64,000 bases of DNA from Diabrotica undecimpunctata (lineage: Eukaryota; Arthropoda; Insecta; Coleoptera; Chrysomelidae): contig NC_092809.1 in NCBI RefSeq assembly GCF_040954645.1, positions 62,624,141-62,688,140 of the forward strand, in the 5' to 3' direction. Both the position numbers and the translations under genes were made by a program. The notes under the pieces are model-generated. The model saw only the letters and a list, made by a program, of their open reading frames with translations. It was not told the DNA's origin and did no database searches. This document shows, one piece after another, positions 23,871 to 35,965 of this stretch (the stretch's first letter is position 1; the number at the start of each line of letters is the position of its first letter).

Positions 23871-25392
23871 TTCCTTAATTAGTTATTAACAAATTAAGGT
23901 CAAAAAAACGGAAAATTTTTGCTTTTTTCGTCTATCGACAAAAAGTGAAGCATTTTAAACAAATTTTACAAGAGAAGAAACTTTTGAGTCATATAAAAAC
24001 CTTCAAAATGGCGTTTTCTAAATGTTTCTATCCTTATTTGTTGCTTAGGAAATTGCAAAATAGGTCAAAAATTTCGGTTTTAATAAATGTTAATAACTTT
24101 TTTGAAAATAAATTTATAACATTCATATTTCATGAAATGCTGTGTCTTGGAGTGCTTAAAATATTGTTAAAATTTCAAAGTGATCGGTCAAATAGTTTAA
24201 AAGTTATTTTATTTGTTTATCCCAAATGAATTTTTTTTTGCAACAATATAAGTCAGAAAATTATATAGTTTTAGTAATTATAATGACAGTTTCTGGACGA
24301 AGAAGACTTATTCTATTATTAACATTAAAAAAAAATTAAGAAAATTAATTTTAAATATTGCAAAATAATTTTGCAAACAGATGTCGATTTTTTGCTAATA
24401 AACAATTAGAATAACTTTTTAACCATTGCCTGTAAGAATATTGTTTTTTTTTTATATTTAAAAACTCTAAATTTTTTTACAAATTTAAAAGAAAAAAAAA
24501 TTGTCCTAAAATAATTTGGGACAATGTTTCTCTTTTTTTATTTAATTCATAGCAGCTTTGTTTATAACAATTAAGATATCTTAGTAGATCTGTTATTGTA
24601 AAAATTACAAAAAAAAGTTATTGACAAAAATTGTAGGCAGCTTTAAACTCCATATTTTAAAATTAGTTACAATCGTACAGGGTGTTCCATAAGATGGTGG
24701 CAGACCAAACTTATGTTTTTTTAAATGGAACACCCTGTATTTTATTTTAAATTTGAAATCTGCTTTACTCCCACATCACAACAATGTAAAGTTTTATTAT
24801 GTTGTACCAGGTATTTAAAAAGTTATAACCAATATTATCTGAAAATCGTATCAAGTTTAACTCCCTGTATAATTAAAAAGGAATATAGGAACATTGATCT
24901 GTTACAACAATAGTTTTTTAATAATTGTTAAAAATTATAAAACATATTCGTTTTTATAATATTCGTTAAATCAAATACAGGGTAAGTCAAAATGCAAGTA
25001 CATTATTTTCTTGGTAGGTTTAAATAGAACATCCTGTATTTTATATCATTATCGAAAAGTACTAATATCGTACTTCAAATTTTATAAAGTACCTAAAGTT
25101 ATCAGTTTTCTAGATATTTTTATTTTTCCATCAAATTTGGTAGATATTTTAACGTTTACCAATAATTATTGTGAGTTGGCCATAATTGATTTGTCAGAAA
25201 CTGACAGTTTGACATTATTGTTTATTAATTCAGTAACGAAATAACGACGCATAACAGAAAAAATTATAAAAACATATATAAAAATAAAAAACAACAGTAA
25301 TTTTAACTTATCTTACTTAAGTAAGGTGTTCAAAATGACCTCCCAAAACATCTATGCATACTTGAAAGGGGTAATTGAAAGAGTTGCTTATA

Positions 25393-25719
25393 TTACCTAC
25401 TAAGCATTTGTAAAGAAATATTTTGAAATGCAATTCGGATTCTATTTTTCATATCATCCCTTTTTGTTGGAGGTATTTTATATACTTCGTTCTTAACGTA
25501 ACCCCAAAAAAATGAGTCCATTTTATTGAATTCTGGTGACCTTGGGGCCACCTTACCAGTGCGGTTAAATCGATTTTTTAATTTTTCAAATGTATCTTGT
25601 CTAGGTTGCCGCCTATCGGGAAAGCGTTCTTGATAAGTTCTAGCTGATAGTAATGAATTTTTATTGCGTTCCCCCAATATCCAGATCATATCTACCATTT
25701 CATCAGTAGTAAAATTCAT
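25393..25719 (-). pseudogene. Internally deleted transposase relic
   Basis: 108 codons. The first about 75 (MNFTTDEMVDMIWILGE, LSARTYQERFPDRRQPRQDT, RFNRTGKVAPRSP) resemble the N-terminal helix-turn-helix of insect IS630/Tc1-like transposases (Pfam DUF4817 type). The last about 35 (FNKMDSFFWGYVKNEVY) resemble the C-terminal LDFFLWGHLKN motif that follows the catalytic Asp/Glu region. The whole catalytic middle is missing, so this is a non-autonomous derivative fused in frame. Confidence 0.75.
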
Positions 25720-26399
25720 TATTGCTAATTTAAATTGAATTAATTACTGAATTACTAAATAATAATTGTTCCTAATTTACGGTGTGCCCCAATACTGAAT
25801 TAATAAACAATAATGTCAAACTGTCAGTTTCTGACAAATCAATCATGGCCGACACAAAATAATTATTGGTAAACGTTAAATTATCTACCAAATTAATACT
25901 TTGATAGAAAAATAAAAATATCTAGAAAACCAATAACTTTAGGTATAGGGAGTACTTTATAAAATTTGAAGTACGATATTAGTACTTTTCGATAGTGATA
26001 TAAAATACAGGGTGTTCTATTTAAAATTACCAAGAAAATAATGTACTTGCATTTTGACACCCTGTATTTGATTTAACGAATATTATAAAAACGAATGTTT
26101 TAAAATTTTTAACAATTATTAAAATGAACGGTTGCAATAGATCAATGTTACTATACTCCATTTTAATTATACAGGGAGTTAAACTTAATACGATTTTCAG
26201 GTAATATTGGTTATAACTTTTTAAATCCCCGGTATAACATGATAAAACTTTAACAAAAGTTTGGTCTGCCACCATCTTATGGAACACCCTGTAAGATTGT
26301 AACTAATTTTAAAATTTGAAGTTTAAAGCTGCCTTAAATTTTTGTTAATACCTTTTTTTTGTAATTTTTACTATAACAGATCTACTGAGCTTCCTTACA

Positions 26400-26412
26400 C
26401 TAATCAATCACC

Positions 26413-26470
<58 letters not shown>

Positions 26471-27085
26471 ATATATTTTAAAGTAGATGACTTTAAAATA
26501 TTCCCAATATTACTGAGTTGCATTCTTGGGACGACTTTATTGTAGGATAGTTCATTCAATAACATGAAATTAACTCTAACTTAAAAAGAATAATAATAAA
26601 ATAATAAAGAATAGCCATTAGAAAAATTATTTTAATTAATATTTCCAAAGCAATACTATTTTTAGAAACAATTGAATACGACAATTTGTTGTTTTCATAA
26701 AATCTATTATAAATAACTTATTTACAATTTTATTAAAGAGGTATAAATTAATTATAAATATTTATGTTTTTAAATTAAAATTATCTCAAATATTACAATA
26801 AACATAAAAAAAATTTGAAGCAAATTAGACAATTTATTTATTGAATTAATGCAGATTGGTAATGTACGCAAACAGTACATACAAATTAAAAAAGGAACGT
26901 CGAAATCCATAAATAAGAACCAGAGACACAGATAACAGCTCCTTTCCCCCTCCCTTCGGCTCCCGTGAGTTTCGAAGCCAGCCGATTTTAAGGACCATAT
27001 TTTGAAGCTTTGTGGACGATTTTATTGAAGGGCAATCTCTTTAGAATATGGTACGTTAAAAATATAAAGTATGGACTTTTAAATA
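26400..27085. mobile_element. (TA)n tract and Penelope-related fragment inside the right arm
   Basis: Absent from the left arm. It begins with a (TA)n tract (about 26418-26466) and continues with TTTAAAGTAGATGACTTTAAAAT and TGGGACGACTTTATTGTAGGATAG, nearly identical to 17937-18020 in the Penelope-like element. It contains no ORF. Confidence 0.75.
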
Positions 27086-27791
27086 ACGCTAATTAGATCT
27101 ATTAATTGTTATAAACAAAGCTGCTATGAATAAAATAAAAAAAGAGGCTAACTTTGTCGAAAATTATTTTAAGACAAATTTTTTCTTTTAAATTTGTGAA
27201 AAAATTCAGCTTCTTAAATATAAAAAAATAATATTCTTGCAGGCAATGGTTAAAAAGTTATTCTAATTGTTTATAAGCAAAAAAGCGACATGTTCTTGTA
27301 AAATTATTTTGCAATATTTAAAATTAATTTTCTGAATTTTTTTAATGTCAATAATAGAACAAGTCTTCTTCTTCCAGAAACTATCATTATAATTACTAAA
27401 ACTATATAATTTTCTGACTTATATTGTTGCAAAAAAAATTTTGGGATAAACAAATAAAATAACTTTTAAACTATTTGGCTGATCACTTTGAAATTTTGAC
27501 CATATTTTAAGCACTAGAAGGCACAGCATTCCATGAAATATAAATGTTATAAGTTTATTATCAAAAAAGTTATTAACATTTATAAAAAACAGAAATTTTT
27601 GACTTATTTTGCAACTTTCCAAGCAACAAATAAGGATAGAAACATTTAGAAAACGCCATTTTGAAGGTTTTTATATGACTTATAAGTTTCTTCTCTTCTA
27701 AAATTTGTTTAAAATGCTTTACTTTTTGTCGATAGATGAAAAAAGCAAAAATTTTCCGTTTTTTGACCTTAATTTGTTAATAACTAATTAA

Positions 27792-28430
27792 GTCCAAAAA
27801 ATCTACTGCAGGAAACATAGGTTTTTGTTACAGAGGTCCATACTACTCAAAACAACTGTCGTTTGCCTGGCTGGATGAGTGTCATGAAAAAATGTTTATT
27901 TCCCTGGGCTAGAAGTGCTCTACTGATTTCACTACTGCTAGAAGTTCTCTTATCGTGACGCAATAATTCCGCTCAGGTTTTGAAAGAACTTTACTACAAT
28001 ATCCAAGGACTCTATCTTTCTGTCCTCCTTAAATCTAGGATAGCACTCTTCCAATTCCCACATTACTTGCATCTGTATCTAAGATGAACTCTCCTTCTGG
28101 CAGTGGATAGCCTAAAATTGGTGCAGTGATTAAATGCTTTTTCAAGGTCTCAAAGGCATTTTGGCAGTCTGTATCCCAGCTGTAATCTCTTGCTTCCTCT
28201 GTAAGTCGCGTTAATGGTTTAGCGATATCTGCAAACTTCTTAATAAACCTCCGGTAGTAAGTACATGATCCAAGAAAACTTCTCACCTGATATTTGTCAG
28301 TTGGTTCTGGCCATTCCTTAATGGAATCGATTTTTCCCTTATCCACGGCCACTCCTTTACTGACGATATGACCCAGATAATTGACTTTACCTTGAAATAG
28401 CTGGCACTTCTTGGGGTTTAACATCAATTG
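27792..28430 (-). pseudogene. Gypsy reverse transcriptase thumb and RNase H, 5' part
   Basis: The ORF at 28035-28427 encodes KKCQLFQGKVNYLGHIVSK, VRSFLGSCTYYRRFIKKFA and FILDTDASNVGIG, the thumb region and first RNase H Asp typical of Ty3/gypsy. Downstream of it RNase H decays (SGIIASR-like pieces) up to the TTAA insertion site. Confidence 0.85.
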
Positions 28431-28458
28431 GGCAGCTTTGTCGATTAAAAACGTTTTC

Positions 28459-28890
28459 TTAATTCTTCAGATGATCTTCAAATGTCTCCCCCAAGACGAC
28501 TATGTCATCTAGATAAACCAGGCATGTTTTCCAAGATAACCCCCTCAACACATCTTCCATAAACCTCTCAAATGTCGCAGAAGCATTACAGAGTCCAAAT
28601 GGCATAACGTTGAATTGCCACAATCCAGATCCTGTGGTGAAGGCTGTCTTCTCTTCATCTACAGGGTCCATTTCCATTGTGTCGTCGATCCGAGGCAGAG
28701 GATAACTATCTTTCTCGGTAACGTTGTTCAGCAAACGGTAATCCACACAGAATCTCGTTGTTCCGTCTTTCTTCTTAACCAGGACCACCGGAGAGACCCA
28801 TGGACTCGTAGAAGGTTCTATCACCCCGTCTTTCTTCATTTCCTGAACAATAGTTTCAGCTTCCTTTCTTTTCGCCTGTGGTAATCGTCG
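28459..28890 (-). pseudogene. Gypsy reverse transcriptase, fingers and palm
   Basis: Contains KDGVIEPSTSPWVSPVVLV, KKDGTTRFCVDYRLLN, MPFGLCNASATFERFM and the catalytic YLDDIVVLG box. A one-base shift near 28440 separates it from the thumb region. The YLDD box is intact, but an internal region around 28690 is shortened. Confidence 0.9.
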
Positions 28891-28953
28891 AGCTGTTTGA
28901 CGAATTGGCTTAGCATTACCAGTATCAATTTTATGCTTAACAACGGTAGTTCT

Positions 28954-29770
28954 TCACGTCTTTCCTCCTTTCGGTACGAAAATATCACGATACCGCCGAA
29001 GGAATTCCCTTAATTTCATTTTCTTCATCTGATTTAGAGACTGTCCAACAACTGCAACCATTTGGTCGAATTTGTCGTTGGAATTATCGGATGTTGTCGT
29101 CTGACGGATTATGGATGTCACAGGTATACAAGTTCCTACTTTTGTCTCTTTCTTGATGGTCAGTGGGTATTCATTGACATTGATAAGTCTCACAGGTATT
29201 TCTTTAGCCGAAGTCACCAATTCCTTTCCAAATATGATTCCTCGGCCAACCTCGTCGTCATGGTTCCAAGGCTCCATCATAACAGGTGTTCCTTCGTCCA
29301 CAATTCCCTGTAGCCGCGCTACTATGATCGTTTCGCTTCTCGCAGGTACGACTGTATCTTCTTTAACGGCTCCTTACACAGTGTTGTCATCATGTGGATG
29401 AAGAAATACATCCTCGTTACCAACTTTGATTACCTTATTCTTAAAATCCAATTGGAATCCCTGCATATTCATTACGTCCATTCCTAATATAACATCCTCT
29501 TCGATGTCAGCAACTATAACAGTATGGACGAACTTTTCTGCTCCAATTCTTAATTGTACCTGGATTTCTCCATGGATGTTGGCATTTTCACCTGTAGCGG
29601 TCCGAAGTCGCAACCTCGTTGGTAACCGTTTCTTACGGCTGTTTATAAATAATGGTTCTGGTCGCTTCGGTATCCACCAACAACGTATGCCTTGTACCAT
29701 TTATTTCTCCATCTACATATACACTATCTTCACGACATTTCAAACAAGCTATTAGTATGAGAGGGCGAAG
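28954..29770 (-). pseudogene. Gypsy aspartic protease and linker
   Basis: The 29374-29700 frame shows the flap-to-C-terminus of a retropepsin (LRIGAEKFVHTVIVADI, DVILGMDVM). The active-site segment upstream, in another frame, reads LLVDTEATRT, so the usual DTG is DTE. The 28954-29301 frame is the linker between protease and polymerase. Confidence 0.75.
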
Positions 29771-29792
29771 CTGCCCCCCTAAGGCCGACCCG

Positions 29793-29815
29793 TTCTAGTC
29801 TAGTCTAGTCTAGTG
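29793..29815. repeat. Short (TAGTC)n tandem repeat
   Basis: About four copies of a 5-base unit between gag and protease. Confidence 0.8.
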
Positions 29816-30668
29816 AGTTTCTTGATTTACGTCGTACCTAGGGTGCTTACATGAACTTCGTACGTGTCCTATTTCGCCACAATTCCAGCATCTTATGGTC
29901 TTCGTTTTCTTGTATGTAATACTTTTCATCATATTAAAGAGCTGGTCAAGTTTATCTTTATCTACTTCCTCTTTTACAGTCCTAACTTTAATGTTCCCGC
30001 CAGAGGACTGCGTAGCTGACTCATATTCGAGGGCGGCGGATACGACATCAACCAGCGTCTTGCGACGAGCTAATCGCAGTGTTCTCTGCATTTCATGATC
30101 ACGAAGACCATCAATAAATGTTTGAACGGCCAACTTTTCCATCATGTCTTCGGGAGCTGTTGGATAAGCATATCGTACTAATCAGGCAATATCTACCTCA
30201 TATTCTTGAAGAGCCTCATCTCTCTTTTGTCTTCGATTTTTAAGCTGCGACTGATATACGTGCTCCAAATGTTTTCAGCCTTTTCTTTTTCAGACCATCC
30301 ATTCGCTCGCTCTTGCAGCTGATTCGAACTCTTTATTCTATCGTCGAGGGCAGACATCTCAGAAGTGACTTTAGAGATTTCCAAAGAGATGTTAGCAGAA
30401 ACTTTGCTTTCCAGAGAAGAAATCTCGCTAGAAACTTTGTTTTCTAAAGAAGCGATGTCGCCGGAAACTTTGTTCTCTAATTTTGAAATCGACGAGATGA
30501 CAGAAGCATGTTTGACTTCAAATATATAAGTTTCCGGGTCCAAACCCTCTTTCTCCAAAGCGTTCTTTAGTCGTTGGACTAAATCAGCCTTTTTTCGGTA
30601 GAAGCTAATTCTCTGTCCTCGAGATGTCTTCTTAAATTCGTAACTGTGAGGTCATAAATCGTAGTCAT
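29810..30668 (-). pseudogene. Gypsy gag with coiled coil and zinc knuckle
   Basis: Starts at about 30668 with a SAP-like helix (LTVTNLRRHLEDRELAS), then a heptad coiled coil with repeats of LENKVS (30193-30558), a capsid region, and a CCHC knuckle (CWNCGEIGHVRSSC) near 29870. Frameshifts near 30590 and between 30193 and 30145. Gag packages element RNA. Confidence 0.8.
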
Positions 30669-30689
30669 TTTCACAATTTATTTAAAATA

Positions 30690-30707
30690 TATTCCACTCT
30701 GACACCA
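30690..30707 (-). other. Primer-binding site
   Basis: TGGTGTCAGAGTGG follows the 5' LTR after one base on the minus strand. It starts with TGG, the complement of a tRNA CCA end. The tRNA identity is not determined. Confidence 0.65.
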
Positions 30708-30955
30708 CTGAACTATTTTTATAAATCTAATTTATTAACTTTATTTATTATAAAATATTCTGACACGTAGTTTATTAGAGTCTTTATTTCTTTAATTTAT
30801 ATATAATCTTACACTAATTTATTTTTCACTGACTCTATTCTAATTTATATAATTTATTTACTACATTTATTTCCCGCGTTACAATTCAAACTCGACTCGA
30901 TACAATTATTCTTTTTGGACTAACTGTTGACAATAAAAAGTTCTCTATATATATA

Positions 30956-32573
30956 CACTCGCGATCATAAAATCCGGGTCACCTTGAAAATCACCGATAT
31001 TTCATTTTTATCGTAAATAATAATAACACAAATACAAACTAACGCATACAAACAGGCATACATACAAACTAACGTTCTGAGAATTGTTGGGGTTTCCTTT
31101 GTAACAAAGAATTCCAATAGTGCCGATTTCGCGGTAAAGTGCACACTTCCCAAAATGAACGCTACCTGTAACTCCGCTTGTTTTAAATGTCTCGTTTGTA
31201 CTTCGACTTTCTGTTCAAATACAACGGACAAACGTTTATTATTGCCACCATTAGTGTTTATTAGTGCCATTATTAGTGTTTATTTTTTGAAAAAAATGAC
31301 TTTGACTGTTGTTGAAACGGCACAAATTGTTGCACTTGTGGAAGACATTCACACTCAACGGCAAGTCGCAAGAACTGTTGGCGTAAGCCTTTCTACGGTT
31401 CAACGAGTGCTTCAACGCTTTCAGGAGGCAAGTTTGCTAACCAGGCGACCTGGCTCTGGACGAAAAAGAACGACCAAGGCACTAGATGACCGTTTCCTTG
31501 TGTTTCAGGCTTTACGAAACCGGACCTCAACTGCGGTTATGCATCAAAATCGTCTAGTGGAAGTACGAAATCGCAATTTTAGTGTTACAACAGTCAGAAG
31601 AAGACTTCGTTCTTCTTGACTATCTTCTTGGGTAATGGCTGGAGGACCGCCACTTCGCCGGGTGCCTCGAGTTGCACGACTAGCTTTTTCTCGACAATAC
31701 GCGCATTGGGGAATGAACGATTGTAGCAAAGTGTTATTCTCAGATGAATCTCGTTTCTGCCTAACTGGATCCGATGGACGTGTAAGAGTTTGGAGGAAAA
31801 CCGGTGAACGATTTTCACAAGCTTGCATTGCTCCAAGAATGCCATTTGGTGGAGGCTCGGTCATGGCTTGGGGAGGTATATCTTCCGACTTCCACACAGA
31901 ATTACCGTTCATCGAAAATGGGTCCCTAACTGCACGAAGGTACATTACGGAGATTCCGGAAGAACATGTTATGCCCAAAAAGGCAGGGCTTGGAGGAAAC
32001 GCCGTTTTTATGCAGGACAACGTGAGACCGCACGTTGCCAGGATCAGTATGTAATACTTGGACGAAGTTGGAATTACGAGGGTACCCTGGCCAGCTAGGT
32101 CTCCGGTCCTGAATCCCATCGAACATCTCTAGGACGATTTGAAAAAAACGTATTCAAACCCATACACATCCTCCTAACAACGCACAGGAGCTTAAGGATC
32201 TGTTAGTGAGAAAGTGGAATAACATACCACAACATGTAATCCGGAGAAAAATTGAGAGTATGCCCCGTCGTCTGCAAGAGGTTATTAGAGCAAGGGGAGG
32301 CAATACACAATATTGGTCATTGAAATTTCACTGATTTTTTACCACATTCTGTATTTTCCATTTTTTTTTTCGTATGTCTGTTTAATCAACAATTTGATTT
32401 GTTTTCTGTTTCTTTCAATAAAAGCAATAAAAAACCATTTTTTTTTCTTTCAAAACAAACATTGATGACAAATAAAAAATACATTAGCCAAAAAAAAGGT
32501 TATTACTGCACCAGAGGCAAAAATATATAAGAAACTTGAAATTTTCAAGATGACCCGGATTTTATGATCGCGA

Positions 32574-32576
<3 letters not shown>
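30956..32576 (+). mobile_element. Tc1-type transposon in the 5' LTR
   Basis: Terminal inverted repeats begin CACTCGCGATCATAAAATCC at both ends and match over about 35 bp with one mismatch. TA is duplicated at 30954-30955 and 32577-32578. 1621 bp, the normal size for the family. Confidence 0.95.
31296..32332 (+). pseudogene. Tc1 transposase
   Basis: Starts MTLTVVETAQIVALVEDIHT, with helix-turn-helix RQVARTVGVSLSTVQRVL, the GRKR hook, then a stop at 31617. After it the frame continues with LFSDESRFCL (first catalytic Asp, about 31740), MAWGGISSD, VFMQDNVRPH (second Asp, about 32015), and after a frame change NPIEHL (third catalytic Glu, about 32125) directly followed by a stop in place of Trp. 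The triad fits DD34E. Three disabling lesions make it non-functional. Confidence 0.9.
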
Positions 32577-32618
<42 letters not shown>

Positions 32619-32937
32619 ATAACCGTTATCTGGAGTTCCCTAGAACCGGTCGGTGACCTTTCCTGAACCTTCTCGAATGCTATGGAAGCAGACAGGTTTT
32701 AGCGGAGGGGACCCGTGGATATTACCTACTAAAAAATACTTGTTAGAAAAATATGTTTTATGTCATATTTTATATGTACAATTGAAGTATATAAACCTGT
32801 ATACAGAGTACATAGTTAAAATATATAGATAGAATAACAATTACGTACTGGATTATCTTCATGTTTTAAAAAAGTGTGATAGATTTCTGCGTCAACTTCT
32901 GGCCTCATTTTGACGCTGCGATGTTGCGCCAACGCTA

Positions 32938-34143
32938 AAGATAAAGAATATCGGTAGGGGTTGACTCTTCCTGTTGCTCAATGTAGGCGAGGGCAGCTCC
33001 AATCGCCTTCAATCCTTCGAAGCAAGATATTTTCTCGATTATCTCATCTATGTAATCCGCAGTGACATTGTGTGGGTTAGTAACCATGTCTGCGATTGCA
33101 TCATCAGTCAGTTCCATTTGCTGATCTTGCATAATCCACTCGCTGACGTCTTCATCATTTATGACAGTTCCGTTGGTAACTGATTAGCAAGGTCCACTAT
33201 TTTAGCAGAGTTTTTGTTATCTTTTTCATCACTTTTCGCCTCAATTTAAAAAAGCTTTCGCCATGTCTTTTGAAAGTTGTTACTCTAACATTATTCCACG
33301 CTGAAGCTATCCAGTAAGATATATCCTTAACGGTGATCTTATTAAGGACTGCTGTCAAGAAAACAGCTTTAATGTCACCGCTAGCCAACGAACTTGCACC
33401 TGGATGAGATTGCGCGTTTTCCAAAAGAAGAATAGCTTTTCTTGGTAGGTTTTTCTTTTTTAAGTAGGCCTCAACAACGCAAACGAACTCGTCGAAAAAA
33501 CAATCTTTAAAAATTTGGCAATCTATCCACTCACTACGTTGATTCCTGTACATGGTGGATAGACAGTTTACTTAAATATTTTTAAAATCCCTTGAATTCT
33601 TCGATGTTCCAATAAGTAGCGGTCTTAATTTTAGGGACACGGAAGAGTTCATACACATCAAAAGAATTACTCGTTCTTTGCTTTTTTATATCCAGGCGCA
33701 GTTTTTTCACCTGAAAGTTTTTCACCCGAAATGTTCAGTATTTGGATGCCATACCTCTTCTTCCTTCTGTCGAACCAACCATCACTTGCAGTAAAATTTT
33801 TCTCGCCATCCTTAAACCATTTGTGAAACTCGACAGCCTTAGCTTGATTCATGGGGCCACTAATTGGACTTGCCAATCCTAGAAAACCATAAAAATAAGG
33901 CTTCAGAAGTTTGTTTGTATTCTCCTTTCTTCGTAGTTTTCATCAACAAATCACTTCCCCCACTCACACTTTTATTAACCCATTGTTTAATATCTTTTCG
34001 TTTACGTCTCTAATCTCCCACAGTCACTTCTCCAACACCTAGGTCAGCAGCAACCTTCTTTACTGACTCATCCTTATCCAAGCGTTTTATAGCACTTAAT
34101 TTTGTTTCTAAAGAAACCACAACTGGTTTACGTTTTAAGCTCA
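32938..34143 (-). pseudogene. Jerky/Tigger-type transposase (CENP-B-like)
   Basis: Starts at 34143 with SLKRKPVVVSLETKLSAIKR and VKKVAADLGVGEVTV, the CENP-B N-terminal helix-turn-helix; a Trp codon is replaced by a stop near 34005. Next FHKWFKDGEKNFTASDGWF, the second DNA-binding domain, then a piece of the catalytic domain (LPRKAILLLENAQSHPG, where the usual LLLDNAPSHP has Asp changed to Glu) and a C-terminal tail ending near 32938. The middle of the catalytic domain is deleted. Confidence 0.85.
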
Positions 34144-34419
34144 TATTGCACTTCAAGTTACGTAGAAACTACCCAAAGAGAAGACATGAATGAACTTGTA
34201 AGAGCTTACAGTGGGACGAACTGAACAGCTAGCTTGAATTGCTCAAATTTAAGGGGAGGGGAATGGGTGGTTTGGCGGCCAGGAGAAGCATAGTGGCTAG
34301 AACAATAACACAGAAGCATAGTGACTCATCTCTTCAGCGTACCAACACCCAGCGCACACGCTTTCACTTGATCTCGCTCTCCTAGCTAATTTATTACATA
34401 CTTTGTTCTTTTCAATTAC

Positions 34420-34477
34420 TACCTCGGTTAATCCAGAGGCTCGGTTAGTCGGGACTCGGATTATCGCGAGTCTACTG
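34420..34477 (-). repeat. Tigger terminal inverted repeat, right end
   Basis: The minus strand reads CAGTAGACTCGCGATAATCC followed by GAGTCCCGACTAACCGAG. The start CAGTAGACTC and the TA flank (34478-34479) are typical for Tigger termini. The partner at the left end was not found. Confidence 0.75.
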
Positions 34478-34479
34478 TA

Positions 34480-34700
34480 TATACCTTTTCTGTCTTTCCA
34501 CTTCAACGAAACAATATTTTATTTGTGACTTCTCCAATCAAATTTTCCTCTCACCATTTAGTCATCAGAGGAGAAGTCATTAGGTAATCTTTTTCTATAC
34601 TTACTCACCGTACCACAGGCATACATGTTGGCTTTCTTCAATTTGTGTTCAATTTATGCATAAGTGGTAAGGAGGTAAAATAATTATCAAAATAAATTTT
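34480..34700 (-). pseudogene. piggyBac transposase fragment
   Basis: The minus strand reads ANMYACGTVSKYRKRLPNDF and, after two stops, SLKWKDRKG, matching the piggyBac stretch YGCGTVR.NRKGLPK...VKWKDKK. The Tigger element inserted next to it. No other part was found nearby. Confidence 0.65.
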
Positions 34701-34999
34701 TGAGTAACTACCTACCAGTAAGACATCTTTTTAGAGCGGCAGAACTTTTTAGAGCGGCAATCAACAGAGTCCGCATAGCCATGATGATTTCCAACCTTCG
34801 ATAGAAGATGGAACTTAAAGAAGAAGTAAGACATCTAGACATATCAATGACAACACGCTGTCCCAGATTTTCTCTACGACGTTACCAACTTTACCGGTAT
34901 ATATCTCAAATTGTGATATATATCCAGATTCATCAGCTCCTTTTATTTTTTATTTAGCGTATAGATTTCAACAATAGGATAAATACACATATACAAATA

Positions 35000-35800
35000 C
35001 CAAAATAATAACGTCTAATTTATACAGCCATTCAATTGCTTCTGGAGAACATTCCACAAAGTATTGGAGTTTGCCACGGTAGGCACGATTTGGGCAGTCT
35101 GAAACACAGAGGCACAGTGGCCTATGGTTTGTCTAGATGATCCTCAATCGCACTGTGGACCCTCCTCCGCACGGCCCCATTTGAACAGCGAGGCAGCACA
35201 TTTACCATGTCCCGTACGTATGCGATTAAGCCTCGCTCAGATTAGATCCGGGGCAGATTAGGTCCGATGAAGCCTTGAGTTGTACTTGTAAATGTATATT
35301 ATAAGTATCTTTAATTTTTGGGCAGTTCTGATCGGAAGATTTCTAGATATTAGGCGCTGGTGCTCTTTTGTGATTGTGATATATCTTGATGGATTGGTGA
35401 TTTTACGTTGACTACAATTTTCTGGTACTCTCTTGTGGAGCAATATTACTCAAAATGGGGAGCCATCTCACTGGGATGATTTTATTGTTCCAGTGATTAT
35501 TCTCATTGTTTGATTAAGTTGAATATCGATTTTGTTGGTATATGCACTATTTAGCCATACTGGTGCACAATATTCTACCACTGAAAGTTTATTCTAGAAA
35601 GTTTTGTTATTGTATTATTTCTCGTTCTTAGTTTACCGACTGCGTTTGTATGACTTTTGAAAGTTAGTGTTCTATCAAGTGTGACGCCTAGATATTTGTT
35701 AGTGCCTTAGTTATTTAGAGTTACATTGAGAGTACCTCCCAGAAGTCGACTTGACAGGTGAAAAAGACAGGTTTTAATTTTGCTTGTGTTATTGCGTAAG
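35000..35800 (-). pseudogene. Jockey-like LINE, 3' coding end
   Basis: The minus strand contains SVVEYCAPVWLNSAYTNKID and QLNQTMRIITGTIKSS, then LNRIRTGHGKCAASLFKWG and CDCGSSRQTIGHC, typical of the C-terminus of Jockey/I-type reverse transcriptases. Multiple stops. It may be the continuation of the LINE at 37150-41976, separated by the 35.8-37.1 kb insertion. Confidence 0.75.
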
Positions 35801-35965
35801 CGCTAGCTCCTAAAAAAGGTACTTATACTAAAACAATTTTTAATTGAAGGTGATTAATTGACAACATCGCAATTAACGAAGCCCTTAACGGATAACTTTT
35901 CAACGAAATCATATTCCACTTATCAATTTTGCAGAGGCGTACCAAAAAAAATTTTATTATTTACC

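Larger units (their letters stand above)
23879..27787. mobile_element. Transposon with about 1.3-kb terminal inverted repeats and TTAA flanks
   Basis: Left arm about 23879-25240, right arm about 25795-27787 (reverse complement), the latter enlarged by a Penelope fragment. The outer ends are near-identical: TTAGTTATTAACAAATTAAG on both sides, flanked by TTAA at 23875-23878 and 27788-27791. The unique centre (about 25245-25790) holds a short transposase relic. Each arm contains CAGGGTGTTCCATAAGATGG and other ACCCTGTAT-type motifs. The arms differ at scattered positions. Inserted in gypsy integrase/RNase H. Confidence 0.9.
22181..32780 (-). mobile_element. Ty3/gypsy LTR retrotransposon, with two nested elements
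   Basis: Two diverged LTRs (22181-22556 and 30709-32780, the latter split by a Tc1 element) bound gag, protease, reverse transcriptase, RNase H and integrase on the minus strand. A TGG-initiated primer site follows the 5' LTR, and the purine tract AAGAGGGGGACAA adjoins the 3' LTR. Without the nested insertions (about 3.9 and 1.6 kb) it would be about 5.1 kb. All genes are broken by frameshifts, stops and deletions. A macro domain is encoded between integrase and the 3' LTR. I could not find a convincing target duplication. Confidence 0.9.
30709..32780 (-). repeat. 5' LTR of the gypsy element, interrupted by a Tc1 element
   Basis: Matches the 3' LTR on both sides of the insertion (30709-30955 and 32577-32780). 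It differs from it by substitutions, an extra block near 30870-30930 and a (TA)n expansion at 32577-32614, so the two copies have been diverging for some time. Confidence 0.85.

Noticed and set aside
22165..32790. Target-site duplication of the gypsy element
   Set aside because: GTAC abuts the left LTR, but the right flank reads ATTG; no convincing match, possibly due to mutation or recombination.
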